A stretch of 64,000 bases of DNA, from NCBI GenBank assembly GCA_037176725.1, contig JAZBRS010000035.1, positions 49,238,001 through 49,302,000 on the forward strand, read 5' to 3'. The stretch comes from Posidonia oceanica. Taxonomy: Eukaryota; Streptophyta; Magnoliopsida; Alismatales; Posidoniaceae. Made by a program: the position numbers and the translations under genes. The notes below the pieces were generated by a model that was not told the DNA's origin, made no database searches, and saw nothing but the letters and a program-made list of their open reading frames with translations. This document shows positions 10,786-22,343 of the stretch, in pieces. Within the stretch, counting starts at the first letter, position 1, and the number at the start of each line of letters is the position of its first letter.

Positions 10786-13700
10786 TCAAGGACCTACACC
10801 TAATACATGCATTGCACGGTCTTCAGGTATGCTGAGCAAGGACGCCAAGGTCGCCAATGCATTTGCATACGCGTTCTTTGCTCTGTTCATGAACGTGAAG
10901 CAGATGCTTTGAAATACTTCTATCAGCGTCAGTAGGTGTTCGTGATATGGCACAAGCTTTGGATCTTTTGTCTTCCAGTCGCCATTCACTTGGGAGATTA
11001 CTAGCATGGCATCGCCGTACACATGCAACTTCTACGCCTCATGCTCAACTGTGACCTTCAATCCCAGGATGCACGCTTCATATTCTGCTTTGTTGTTGGT
11101 GCATTTGATGGTCAGCTTCCTCACAAAGGGAATCATCTGCCCCTACGGTGTTGTCAGCACTGTGCCTACGCCTCGACCCTTTTTGTTGACAGTGCCATCA
11201 AAGTACAACTGCCACTGCTCTTGGTCTTCAGGGTCCTTCTCATCAGAATCCTCCATTGCGAAGAGGATGTCCTCGTCAGGGAACTACGTCTGGAGAGGCT
11301 AATACTCAGGCAATGGAATGTCAGCCAAGTGATCTGCCATGGCTTGCCCCTTCATCGATCTATACGTGAAGAAGGTGATGTCGTACTGAGACAGCAACAC
11401 CTTCCACTTGACACATCTGCCCACCATGGCTGGCTTCTGGAAGAGGAATTTAATGGGGTCATGCCGACATAGGAGTCGAACTAGGTACGCCATCATGTAG
11501 TGCCTCAGTTTCTGTGCGGCCCAGACGAGAGATAGGCAGGTTTTCTCTATAGTGCTATACCTGGCTTCACAATCATTAAATTTCTTGCTCAGGTAATAGA
11601 TAGCATGCTCCTTTCTATCCAATCATCATGTTGGCCCAAGACTGTGCCCATGGAATGCTGCGTGGTAGAAAGGTAGAGAAGCAGAGGTCTCCCTAGCGTG
11701 GGAGGAACCAAAACAGGAGGCTTGATCAGGAGCTGCTTGATCTTGTCAAATGCAGCCTGGCACTCCTCGCTCCAGCTGATCTGTGCATTCTTTCTTAGGA
11801 GCTTGAATATCGGTTCGTAGATGGGCGTAAGCTGCGCAATGAACCGACTGATATACTGTAATCGCCCCAACAGGCCTCGGATCTCTTTTTCAGTCTTGGG
11901 GGGTCGCATCTCCACGATGGCTTTTGCCTTACTCGAGTCCACCTCAATTCCCCTTTGGCTGACAATGTATCCCAGGAGCTTTCCAGATGACACCCCGAAT
12001 ACGCATTTGATGGGGTTGAGCCGCAGCTTGTACTTCCTCAAGCGGTCAAAGAGCTTCTTCAGACAGGCAAGGTGATCCTCGAGCTCTTTGGACTTGGCAA
12101 TCATATCATCCACGTAGACCTTGACTTCTTGGTGCATGAGGTCATGGAACACTGATGTCATGGCCCTCTAATAAGTGGCCCCGGCGTTTCTGAGCCCAAA
12201 TGGCATAACTTGATAGCAGAAGACTCCCCAGGGGGTGATAAATGATGTCTTCTCCATGTCTTCTTCTGCCATTCTGATTTGGTTATAGCCAAGGAAACTA
12301 TCCATGAAGGAGAGCATTTTGTGCCCTGCAGTGTTGTTGACTAGGATGTCAATGTGTGGCAGTGGGAAATCGTTCTTGGGACTCGCCTTGTTCAGGTCCC
12401 TATAGTCGACGCACATGCGAACTCGGCCATCTTTCTTGGGCATTGGCACAACATTTGCGAGCCATTCAGGGTATAGGACGACCTTTAGAAAGCTGACATT
12501 GTGCTGCTTCATGGTCTCTTCTTTGATCTTGAGTAGCCATTGTGGTAGCCATCTCCTTAGCTTCTGCTTCACTGACTTCGCATCTGGATTCAGGGGCAGG
12601 TTGTGCACAACTATTTCGACGTCGAGGCCGACCATGTCTTCATAGCTCTAGGCGAAGACATCTGCATACTCTTTCAAGAATGCTATGAACTCTGCTCTGG
12701 CCTGGGGCGACAGTTGGGCGCTGATACGGACCTCTCTGGCTTCTTCAGCTGTGCCGATGTTGATAACCTCTGTCTCTTCTTCGACATGGAGGTTAGGGCC
12801 TTCTGGATCGTCATCGTGGGGCCGGAACTCAGGCGATGGTTCATCATTCTCATCCTCGCTTGTATCATCCTCCTCTCCATATGCAATGAGTGCTGAGAGG
12901 ATCTCCTTCTCAAAGGTGGGGTCTGTTATATCGAAGGAGTGTATATGTTTCGCTTCTTGGCCCTGGTGACACTTCAAGATGGTCATGCTCACCCGAGTGT
13001 TTCTATATTCTCGGTGTGCGACCTCTGCTCTGGCAGTCTCCTCTGCCTGCTCTGCTACTGCCGCCACTGCTTGTGTCGCTGACTCTGTTGCTGTTTGTGC
13101 TGTGGTCTGTGTTGCTGTCTGTGCTACTGCTGCTTGTGCTGTTGCTACTTGTGCTACTGCTGCTTGTGCTATTGCTGCTTGTGCTGTTGCTGCTTGTGCT
13201 GTTGCTGCATGTGCTATTGCTGGTTGTGCTGTTGCTGCTTGTGCTGTTGCTGCATGTGCTATTGCTGGTTGTGCTGTTGCTGCTTGTGCTGTTGCTGCAT
13301 GTGCTATTGCTGGTTGTGCTACTGCTTGTGCTGTTGCTTGTGCTACTGCTGGTGTTGTTTCTTGTACTACTGCTAGTGCTACTGCTTCGTCCTTCGCATT
13401 TTCTGATGTACTTGTAGGGAGTATGTTGGACTGGTGGCTGATCTGTGTACTGTCGTGTGCTGCATTGCCTGAGTGGGGCATGTGCTGCACAAACCATCTA
13501 GGCCTGCCTCCTAGCTGTAGAGTAATTAACTCATCTGGTCTAGTGGGGGTTGCTGCTGAATCTTCTTCTAAGACCATGATAGAGGCATGGTCTTTCCACG
13601 GGGAGGGATCTGTGACCACGACTTTCCCCTTCTTCACCACCTGATACTCTGTGAGGTCCTCCGCCAGCGACACAAGTTGTTCTTGGAACAGTAGCTCCAA

Positions 13701-14757
13701 GTCTCCCATCATAAAGTCAACCTGAGCCTCTACAGCCACTCCTCCTTCCTCATCTGAGGGTGAGTCGACATAGTAGGCACCGGCGGCCTCTGGCTCTGGC
13801 TCGACTGCTAGGTGTACCACTGCCCGGAGCGCTTGCTCTGTTGCCGACTGCACTGTCTGGCTATCTGGTTGGCCTTCTGGCATGGCTGACTGTGGTGCTG
13901 TGGCAATCAGGGATGCAAACAGGCTAGATAGTGGTGCAACTGATGGGTGTGCTGGCAAAGTTGCTGTTACTATTTATGGGAGTAGCAATGAACTTACGGG
14001 AGCTATTGGGTGTGCCTGATCTGTCTGTACCTCAGATTGCTCATCATCTGAATTGTAGTCTTCGATACAAACCCACTCATGTGTTGGCAGTGGGGAAATT
14101 TGACACGGCACTAGCTGTGTTGCGGCTTGACTGCTGCTTGGACCAAGGGTACCTGCATTGGTAAAGTTATTAAGGTCTCGAGGGATGGTCATCCTCCGAT
14201 TCTTTGGCTGCTGGTGTCCATCTTCACTGGACTGCGGGTCATACCCGAGACCTTTGGAGTCTCTTCGCTCCTCTGCCACGATCAGCTCAGCGATCCCTTG
14301 GCCGTATCGCCCGAGCAACGTTCCCTTTATGTAGCCCCACCTGTGACAGACATTTTCAACCATCTGGAAGGGGTTGTTGTGAACGACCAAGGAGTTGACA
14401 CATTCAAGATCAGGGATAAAGTTAACCGGCTCAGACCGATTAAAGTGGTATAAAGAATTTGAAAGCTCAAGGTCAAACTGGATAGTTTGTGAAGAGACCG
14501 AAGAAATCGCCTCGATCCGCTCCTTCTCAAAGTTTTCCGCCATAACAACGATAACATCGTCGCTCCAACGGAACTTGATCATGCGATGGAGGGTCGAGGG
14601 GATGACTTGATGCTTATGCAGCCAAGCGTGCCCAAGCAGGAGGTTGAAATTGGGCTCCAAGTCGATGATGTAGATTCCACATCGAATACGACTGGGCCAA
14701 TGGTGAGGGGATTAATCAGAATCCCCAAAGAGTCAAGGTGTGTATTGTTAAAAGCTG
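10786..14757 (-). pseudogene. Pol of A/C: protease end, RT, RNase H, aRNase H
   Basis: Read from 14757 downwards: the protease tail (LLLGHAWLHKHQ, 14650-14610), a linker with an Ala/Thr/Gln repeat, then RT with VDYRDLNKASPK, FITPWGVFCYQVMPFG and YVDDM (12105-12116). Next is a first RNase H (CLSLVWAAQKLRHYM) and part of a second RNase H (NKAEYEACILG, HVYGDAMLVISQVNGDW). Dual RNase H marks the Tat lineage. Stops interrupt at 13966, in FA*SYEDM, ATY*RAM and PEY*PL, and a frameshift lies near 11630. After SIPED (about 10800) the frame jumps into 3' spacer sequence: compared with D about 1.9 kb, including all of integrase, is deleted. The element is dead. Confidence 0.9.
13191..13325 (-). repeat. 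45-bp coding tandem repeat (Ala/Thr/Gln-rich) in A/C
   Basis: Three copies of a 45-bp unit encode 15 residues each (period ATAQPAIAHAATAQA) within the linker between protease and RT. Looser GCN-rich codons extend it to about 13000-13390. The equivalent linker in D (34270-34400) is short and lacks it. Because the unit is built of 15-bp sub-blocks without stops, open frames appear on both strands here; only the minus-strand frame joins pol. Confidence 0.85.
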
Positions 14758-14758
14758 T

Positions 14759-17681
14759 TGTAGACACTCCATTTTGACAGGCTGAATTAGTGGAATCTCT
14801 CTGGTGGCTTCAAAAACCCTTCCATTTCAAAACCTAAACCCTAAACCTAAAATCTAGCCCAAAACCTAAACCCTAAACCTAAAATCAAGCCCAAAACTTA
14901 AACCCAAAACTTAAAACCTAAATCCTTTTCACCAAAACTCTAAAATCAACCACAAAAACCTAACAAAAAACCCAACTCAAACCCTAGGTAAACCCACTAA
15001 AAACCCTAGGAAAACCCTCCCGTAAAAACCCTAGAATAGTACTTCAAAAACTTAGAAAAAGAAAGAAAACAATTAAAAGCAAACCTAAAAACCCTAATTT
15101 TAAAAAAAACTTAACAAAAAACAGTTAATCAAAAGAAAAACACAAGAAAAGACAAATTAAAAACCTTAAAACCTTAATTAAAAAAGGAAAACACAAGAAG
15201 AAACAAATCAAAACCCTAAAAAACAATTAAAAAACTTGGACAAACAATTAGAAGAAAAATCCAGCTAAAAAGCAACTAAAAACTAAGAACACAATCTAAA
15301 ATAATTAAAAAAAACAAAAGGAAAAATATAATTGAAACAAACAAAAGAAAAATACAATTCAAACAAATAAAAGAAAAATGCAATTAAAACAAGCAAAAGA
15401 AAAACATAATTAAAACAAACAAAAGAAAGAGACCAATTAAAACAGACCTAGAAAAACCCTAATTCCGAACTTTAAAAAAGGAAAAAGAAAAAAACAAACA
15501 ATTAAAAGAACAAACTTAAAAAAAAAACATTTAAGGAAAAATTTAAAACAAACTCAAAGAACAAACAAGAAAACCTAAAAACAATTAAAAAAGGAAAAGA
15601 GAAGAAAACCTAGAAAACAATTAAGTAAACCTAGGAAATAAAAAAGAAAGACTTAAGAAAAAACAATTCAAGAAAAAACAATTAAAAAAAAACTTTAAGA
15701 AAATAATTAAAGGGAAAACTTAAACAATTAACAATTAAAAAGAAGACAAAAACTTAAGAACAATTAACAATTAAAATTCAATTAAAAAACTTAAGCAATT
15801 AAAATCAAACTTAAAAAACCTAAACAATTAAAATCAAAAGAAAACTTAAAAACGTTTAAAAACTTAAAAAGCAATCCTTTAAAAAACCGAAATCAAAACC
15901 CAAATTCCCTTTCTTTTTCTCCCTCTTTTTTCCCTTCTTTTCTTCCTCCCCATTTTCCCTTCTTTTCTTTCTTTTTCATCCGGCCCGGCCCACTGCCTCA
16001 CATCCTTCTCTTTCTTTTCTTTCTTTTCTTTTTTTTCAGCGGCTCGGCCCACCTTCTTCTCCTCCTTTTTTTCTTTCTTTCTTTTTCCCAGCCTTCTCCT
16101 TCTTCTTCCTTCTTCCTCCCGTGGCCCGCGGCCTTCAGCTAGCTTCCCCTCCTTAGCCAGCTGCCTTCCCTTCATTTTCAAAAACCAAATTGCCCCCACC
16201 GTCGCCATCACCTCACCTGCCACCCTTGCACTCACAGCTCCTTACAGCTCGCTCGTCCTTTGCTGACACATCTTCTGCGGCAGTAACTAGTTGGCTGTCG
16301 CACGTCTCATCGGCGGACCTCCCTCTCACAGAACCTCCTGCTCGCGCTCGTGAATTCGAATTCTCCACTCGAGTGCACCCCTCCGGTTAAAACCTTCTCC
16401 TTCTCCTTCTCCTTCTTCACCTTTTTAGAGTGTGAATTGAGAGAGCCAGAATCCCCATCTCCTTCTTCTGCAAATTCCCAACTCCCTCCCGACCTGCAAC
16501 TAGCACTTCCAGCCCCCTTCCAGCCCTCCAATCTCCTGCATTCCACTCCTCAAATCCCCATCGAAACACCCAGCACCTCCTCCTCCCTCTTCGCGCTTCC
16601 AGAGCCCAGAATCCACACCCAAACACCCGCAGCCTCCACTCACATCCAAGCCTCCACTTCCTCTGAAATTCCCAACTCCACAGCCAACAGAATCCCCTCC
16701 AAATCCTCCACCCTACTCCCTGAACCTCCACCATTTCAGACCACCCCTCACCTTAACCAGCAACCCCCAGCATCACCCACACACGACAGCAAACACTTTT
16801 GAACCCAACTCCACCCAAAATGACCATCTCCTCAAACTCCCTCCACAGTATCCTCCAACCCAATTCGAACCTTTCTCCACCTTCACCGAACCTCCAGCAA
16901 GCCACTGGAGGGTTCCGTTCAGCCTGGAGAGCTACAGAGCGCCACCTCCACCTCAGCTCCATAGAAGGCCACCCAAAAATCTGATTCCTTCCTGCAAGCC
17001 CGGAAGCTCGCCTCTATCCAGTTCCTGAGCTCTGGAGGACCACCAGTAGTCGATCCCTGCCTTCGTGCGCCGTCGAGGACGTCTGCAGCAGCGCCACAAC
17101 CTCCGCCGGCTCCTACTCAACCCACTGAGGTCGGGGGAGTGATTCAGCCGCGCAAACAGGTGACTCTTCTCACCAGTAGCTTAGTTTCTTCCTTCTCTGG
17201 CTTCCTAGCCCCTTAGATCTTCGTTTGGGTCCCTGTTGCGCTGAGTCGTCACCGCCGCAAGGTCTTCTTCTCCGGCGAGCTCGTTCTGCGTAGAGCGTGC
17301 TCCGGATGTCCGCAGCTCCCTCGACTGTGCTCCAAGCTCCGCCGAGGTCCCAGGAGCATCCTCCTGCTCTCCCCTTTCGCCGACGTCGCCTGCAGCAACC
17401 AGATCACCTTCAGTACTTTCTGCAGAGCTCTGCCGGCGTCGTCACCCTCCCGCAGCCTCCATCATGCACCGCTGACCCTCCTGCGGCCTCCAGGGAGGTC
17501 CCCCATAGCTCGCCGACGCCTCCGTTCGGCCATGTCAAGCCTCCTTCTCCGACGCAGGCGGGCTGCAGCTGCAGCCACTGTAGCTTTGGATATTTTAATC
17601 CCATTAGTTTCGTTTAGATTTATTTTTTCCTTAACTTAGTTAGTTTACCTTTACATTGCATTTGTTTCCTTTAGTTTTACT
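14759..17681 (+). mobile_element. Solo LTR B, left half (with telobox, CT-rich and GC-rich blocks)
   Basis: The LTR begins TGTAGACACTCC right after the duplicated GCTGT of A/C. It then has teloboxes and AAACCTAAA repeats (14820-15000), an A-rich tract (to 15890), a CT-rich tract (15890-16600), a C-rich then GC-rich segment (16600-17570), and a CACTGTAGC block leading to TTGCATTT-type sequence. At 17681 element D interrupts it, and it resumes at 46803. The joined LTR would be 6.1 kb, close to the 5.9 kb of solo LTR F, which has the same block order. No genuine coding region is seen. Confidence 0.8.
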
Positions 17682-19429
17682 TGTAGACACCTCATTTTTT
17701 GGCTTCAGATTAATTGGCTCTTCTTAGGTGGCTTCAAAACCCTCTCAAAACCCTAACCCAAAAAACCATCCAAAAACCCTAGGAAAACCCATACTTTCTT
17801 CAACCCCAAAGACCATCCAAAAACCCTAGAAAACCTAGGTAAAACAATTCTAAAATCCCCTCAAAACCCTAAACCAAACCCATCTCAAACCTGAACCCTA
17901 AATCCTTCCAAAACCCTTCAAAAATCCCACTTAAAACCATAGAAAATCCTAGATTAAACCTTAGGTCAAACCCTAGAAACCCTAGGTCACACATCCACAC
18001 AAAACCCCTCCAAGTTCAGGCTATTATCCTTCCTATCTTTCCTCATTATCCTTTTCTCTCTCCTCATTATCCTTTTTTCTCTTCTGAATATTCTTTTCTC
18101 TCTCCTCTTTATTCTTCTTCTCTTTCTCCTTCTTTTCTCCTCTTTCTCCCCTCTTTTCTTGCTTTCCAATGGGCCCACCCTATTCTTGCTCCTCCCCACT
18201 TATTCTCCTTTCTTCCCTTTATTTTATCTTTATTTTATTTTATCCCATGATTTTTTATCTTTAATTTCTTTTCTTCACTTCCCTTCTTTCTTTCTTTCTC
18301 CCATCTTTTCTTTCTTTCTTTCCCTCTCTCTTTCTTTCTTTCTTTTCTTTTTTCCACACTAAACCCTAAACCCTAAACCTCAAAATCCTAATCCAAATCC
18401 AAATCCCATTTTAAATACCATTTAAATCAAATCTTGAAACTAAAATCAAGACCTAATCCCATTTAAATCTAAAATCCCAAATCCTAATTTCCCATTTCTA
18501 ATCTCATTCCAAAATCAAAACCTAATCTCATTCAAACCTTAATCCCAAACCTAAATTCTATTCCCTTTTTATTTTTCTTTTTCCTCCCTCCTTTCTTTTT
18601 TTTCTCTTTCTCTTTTTTTTTCTTTCTTCCTTTCTCCTTCTTCCTTTTATTTTCTCATCTTTTTTTCTACTTTTCCCAATAGCCCGACTCCTCCTTCCTC
18701 TTCCCACTCACACCTCACCCACCAACAGCCATGACCCTCCAGTGCCCCTCCACCTTGCCGTTACACCACCACCTTTAACTTCCCCCACACTAACAGCCCC
18801 TTGGCCTTCACAGCAAGCCACAACAGCCGCCTCTTGGTCATCAACAGGAGAAGAGTTCACACTGACCCGGCCTCCACCAGCTCTTCCAAGCTCTCTGGCC
18901 TCGTTCTCAACCTCCCACTCTCCTCCCAACACCCCAGAATCCACCCAAGCAACCGGAGAACCACCCATAGACCTGGAAACCCAATTTTTTTTCTTCCTTC
19001 TTCCCACACAGTAACAACCCTAAACCCCTCACATACACGACCCCATAGCCTCCACGAACCTTCGGCCATCTCCACCAAGCCACCACGAGCCCACCTGCAA
19101 GCCCAGGTCGAAGGTGAGAGCCACGGACAGAGAGGAGAAAGAAGACCGAAAACCACAGAACTTCCACAAGCTCGTCTGGCCACCTCAGCGTGTGTAGACA
19201 CCCCAAATCTGGAAGTCGGGCGACATTTGTTTGCTCCCAGAAGCGTACGGACGAGGCGGCTCCCATCTTTTCTTGAAACTCCAAGCCCAGACCCAAACCG
19301 GCCCAGACCAGCCAAAACCCCACCAATCATATCCCAACATGTCTACTACCACAAAAACCCCAAAACCCTAGCCTTGGATGGTCCTCGAACCAGAGAAGCA
19401 AGATCAGAAAGGTGAGGCAGCTACTGACG

Positions 19430-19620
19430 GGATAACTCCCGTGTAGAGCTTCCACGTGTTTTCCTGCTTCAGTGGCAGAAACCGGCACTCTGACACTCGC
19501 GTATGGCTCCCGTGTGAAGCTCCCGCTTGTTGTCCTGTGTTGGTAGCGAAACTGATAGACTGACAGCTGCGCCCAGCTCCTACGTCGGGCTCCCGCGTTA
19601 TGTCTTGTGCCAGTAACAAA
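19430..19620 (+). repeat. Short tandem subrepeats upstream of the D promoter
   Basis: Three imperfect units of about 65-70 bp each contain CTCCCGYGT, an AGCTYCCRC box, a GTTNTCCTG-type block and a run of CTGAC. They lie 200-400 bp upstream of the TATA box, where LTR enhancers often sit. Function is inferred from position only. Confidence 0.55.
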
Positions 19621-19819
19621 AATCAGGCGGACCAATCACCTTGGCCAACCTCCTCCTCGCTCGCCATTGGCTCTCGTCGATCTGGGCTCGTGCCTCCGGA
19701 CACCTGGACCATCCGACCACACGTCCCAACCAACTCCACCCGTCGATCTCCAGCAGCCAATTTGGCCTTCCATTTCAAATCTCGATCTGCGCCAACGGCC
19801 AGCATCGACCACCGTAGCC

Positions 19820-19826
19820 TATAAAT
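19820..19826 (+). promoter_or_regulatory. TATA box of D 5' LTR
   Basis: TATAAAT in GCCTATAAATCACC is a canonical plant TATA box. It is followed by GC-rich sequence that would be the R/U5 leader, so transcription would start near 19850. Confidence 0.6.
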
Positions 19827-20570
19827 CACCGGCCAGAGCTTCCCGTGGTCCGGTTCAGCGCTTCTTGCATCCTTGAGAGCACCACCTGCACCCAGAGCAT
19901 TCCCCCTAAACTTCCGAGCCTCTCCCGACCTCTGAAACCCCTCAATTCCGGTGTTCTGGAATTGAGGCAATATCTCTGGTGAACTCTCTCACCGTCGAGA
20001 CCCCTACCGGCTTCCCAGCACACCTAGAGCATCCCCTTGAGTCCGCGAGGAAGCGTACCATCTTCTTGAGTGATTCCCCGAGCTCTGTCGCTCTGTCCGC
20101 TCATCTGTCTGCAACAGTAACGTCGCCGGAGAAGACAGCAGCCCCGGCGTGCTTCAGGTATGCACTCGGCCTTTTGGTAGTGTAGAATTGTTCCCGTATG
20201 CAGTGTCTTCTTTCCACTTTAGTTTGCAACCTTAATTGTAGCCTACATTGCCTTTTTTCCTTTTTTTTCTGCCGCCTCTCGTGCCAAACGGACGGCTCGC
20301 GCCCAGCCTCGTGCTGACGCGCCCATAGCCACCTCGTCTCGTTGCGCAGAGCCTCCGGCTGCCTCCCTTACATCCTCTTCGAACCTCCTCAGGTTGATAG
20401 CGCCCTCCAACCCGCCTCAATGGCCGACAGAGAAGCGCGGTCGCCGGCACGATACTGCCGAGGTGGGGGCGATGTCTCGGGCCGCGCCACCTCGCGTCTG
20501 CACCTCATGTGGATAGCTGGGTGTGCCCTCTTGCCTCCCCAACTTATTTCGCCGCTTTCCGTTGAGCGTC

Positions 20571-21230
20571 GGGCCCGGAATCGGGTGATGAAGATCCTCT
20601 GCCTGGCAGGCCAGTCTCGTGCCGAGGTCTCGCGTGGACCTCCCGTGTTCTAGATTGTGACGCCAGGCTGAGCTTCCAACCTCTTTCCGACCCTTGTTAG
20701 CATCTATTTCCTTTATGTTTTTGCATAATATTGTTGTCTGGCATCTTCTCTTCAATATCTATCTGCTTTCTTTAATTTCCATTGCCTATGGGTCCCGGAA
20801 TCTGGCGATGGAGATCCTCTGTCGGGCAGGCCGGTCTCGCGCTGAGGGCCCGCGTGGACCTCCCGCGTATTAGACTGTGACGCCAGGCCAAGCTTCCAGC
20901 CTCTTTCCGACCCTTGTTAGCATCTGTTTCCTTTATGTTTTTGCATAATATTGTTGTTTGGCATCTTCTCTTCAATATCTATCTGCTTTCTTTAATTTCC
21001 ATTGCCTGTGGGTCCCGGAATCTGGCAATGAAGGTTCTCTTTCTGAACCGATTGGTCCCGTGTCAAGGTCCCGCGTGGACCTCCCCCGTGGTTGACTGAG
21101 ATATCAGATAGAGTTCCCAGCCATCATTTCGACCCTCATTTATGCCTGTTTCTTAGATATTATTGCATAATATTGTTCCAGGATACTTCCTCCCAATCAT
21201 CCAACCGGTCTCATACCGAATTGGATTGAG
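20571..21230 (+). repeat. 220-bp tandem repeats in D 5' LTR
   Basis: Three units start GGNCCCGGAAT at 20571, 20791 and 21011, an exact 220-bp period. The first two are very similar; the third is diverged. Each joins a GC-rich half (GCGTGGACCTCCC box) to an AT-rich half (TTTTGCATAATATTGTT). A faint fourth unit with the same GTCCCGCGTGAGACC box lies near 21280. Confidence 0.85.
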
Positions 21231-22113
21231 GAGGGCCTCCCATTTGGCTGTGACTTATCACTAGAAGTGTGAACTGTCCCTTCGTAGAGGTCCCGCGTGA
21301 GACCCCCGCGTATTTAACAATAGCTTCCACAGGTGTGACTAGAGCCTATCTTCCCTTATTTTGGCTACCGCTCATGCATGTTTACGTTCAAGCACCCTTA
21401 TTTACTTCTCTGTTTCCTTTTGAGCATTGTTTACTTAAGTCTTACTTACTTTGCTTATGCTCTTTGTCTTGTACATTACCTCCTCGCTTTATATTGCTTA
21501 CCTCCTGATTGCTTGCAGCATGTGTGGTGTCTAATTACATTCTATCTTCCCATGTATGCTTGCTTCTTAGCCTTACATAGCTACTTGCCTTAGTCTTCCT
21601 TTAATCCATGAGCACGTTTACTTAAGTTTCTTTCCTTTCACCTTCTTAAGATATCATGGCATGCTTTTCTTTAGCTAGAACATATTAATTGGCCTTCAGC
21701 CTACATCGAACCACACTATGAGCGGAATGACGTTAGAAAAGGCCACCCCTCGGGCATGTCGGGGGTGCCTAATACCTTCCCCACACGTACTAGGAGTCCT
21801 TACCCATCTCTGGACCGCAATGACTCAGTGTCGCATCCATTTTGCATGGATCCACTTTGTTTTCTTACGCTTTCTTTTTTTACTCCGGTTTTCCTCGTCT
21901 TCTGGCTTTTCCCAATTAGACTAGGTGGCGACTCCCCCTTTTGTTGTTTATCTTATTCGTCGTTTTCGATGTTTATTGGTAATTTTACACTCTTTATCGA
22001 GTTGAATCTTCCTCGGACATGTCATTTTTTGAGACCCTCTTTCTCTTCGACCGAGCGTCTGTGAGCTTTGGCAGCAGCTCCCGTATCGTATGCAAGAGAC
22101 GGTCACATAAGAA

Positions 22114-22343
22114 TGACCACTCCGTTAAAGAATTTAGACTTGATCCTTTCTTCCTTTCCTTTTATTCTTTTATCGTCACTTATCATTTTATTGGTGTTTT
22201 CTTCCTTGAGTCGAACTTTCCTCGGATACACCATTAGCTGTGGCCCTCATTCCCTACGGCTGGGCGTCTGTGAGCTTTGGCAGTGGCCCCTGAGTCGTAC
22301 GTCGAAAGAGACGGTCACAGTAAAGTGGCGACTCCGCTGGGGA
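22114..22343 (+). repeat. Duplicated LTR-end/primer-binding-site module
   Basis: A 212-bp duplication carries GTGAGCTTTGGCAG, AGAGACGGTCACA and the PBS. The first PBS copy (22114-22131) is decayed, TGACCACTCCGTTAAAGA; the second (22326-22343) is intact. Both are followed by a similar TAGACT block. Confidence 0.8.
22326..22343 (+). promoter_or_regulatory. Primer-binding site of D, complementary to tRNA-Arg
   Basis: TGGCGACTCCGCTGGGGA is complementary to the 3' end of plant tRNA-Arg(ACG) plus CCA, as I recall that tRNA. Arg tRNA priming is established for Ogre/Tat elements. It lies one base after the LTR and primes minus-strand cDNA synthesis. Confidence 0.85.

Larger units (their letters stand above)
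9118..14758 (-). mobile_element. Tat element A/C, 3' part (protease end to PMD gene)
   Basis: On the minus strand this part reads protease C-terminus, PR-RT linker, reverse transcriptase, RNase H, chimeric (archaeal-type) RNase H, a conserved 3' spacer and the PMD-like gene. It begins exactly where the 5' part at 50019-56394 stops: codons KGMAA on one side and AFNNTH on the other match one continuous stretch in D (KGMTSFDNTH). The break carries a near-perfect 5-bp duplication, GCTGT (14754-14758) and GCTGC (50019-50023). Integrase is missing, and no 3' LTR can be recognised to the left. Confidence 0.8.
17682..22324 (+). mobile_element. 5' LTR of D
   Basis: It starts TGTAGACACCTC and stops one base before the primer-binding site. 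The order is telobox-containing AAACCC repeats (17740-18000 and 18360-18560), CT-rich tracts (18000-18360, 18560-18680), a GC-rich segment, a TATA box at 19820, a GC-rich leader, three 220-bp tandem repeats, and the conserved block GGGGTGCCTAATACCTTCCCC near 21763. The terminus reads GTCACAGTAAA rather than the expected ...TACA. ORFs inside have no recognisable product. Confidence 0.75.

Noticed and set aside
12890..13644. Plus-strand ORFs rich in Cys, Leu or Ala
   Set aside because: They are shadows of the GCN-rich coding repeat of A/C pol, which is supported on the minus strand by flanking RT and protease.
14820..14900. True interstitial telomere
   Set aside because: The telomere-like repeats are short, degenerate and recur at the same place in unrelated LTR copies.
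22326..22343. tRNA-Arg gene fragment
   Set aside because: Only the 18 bases complementary to the tRNA 3' end are present, directly after an LTR, so it is a primer-binding site.
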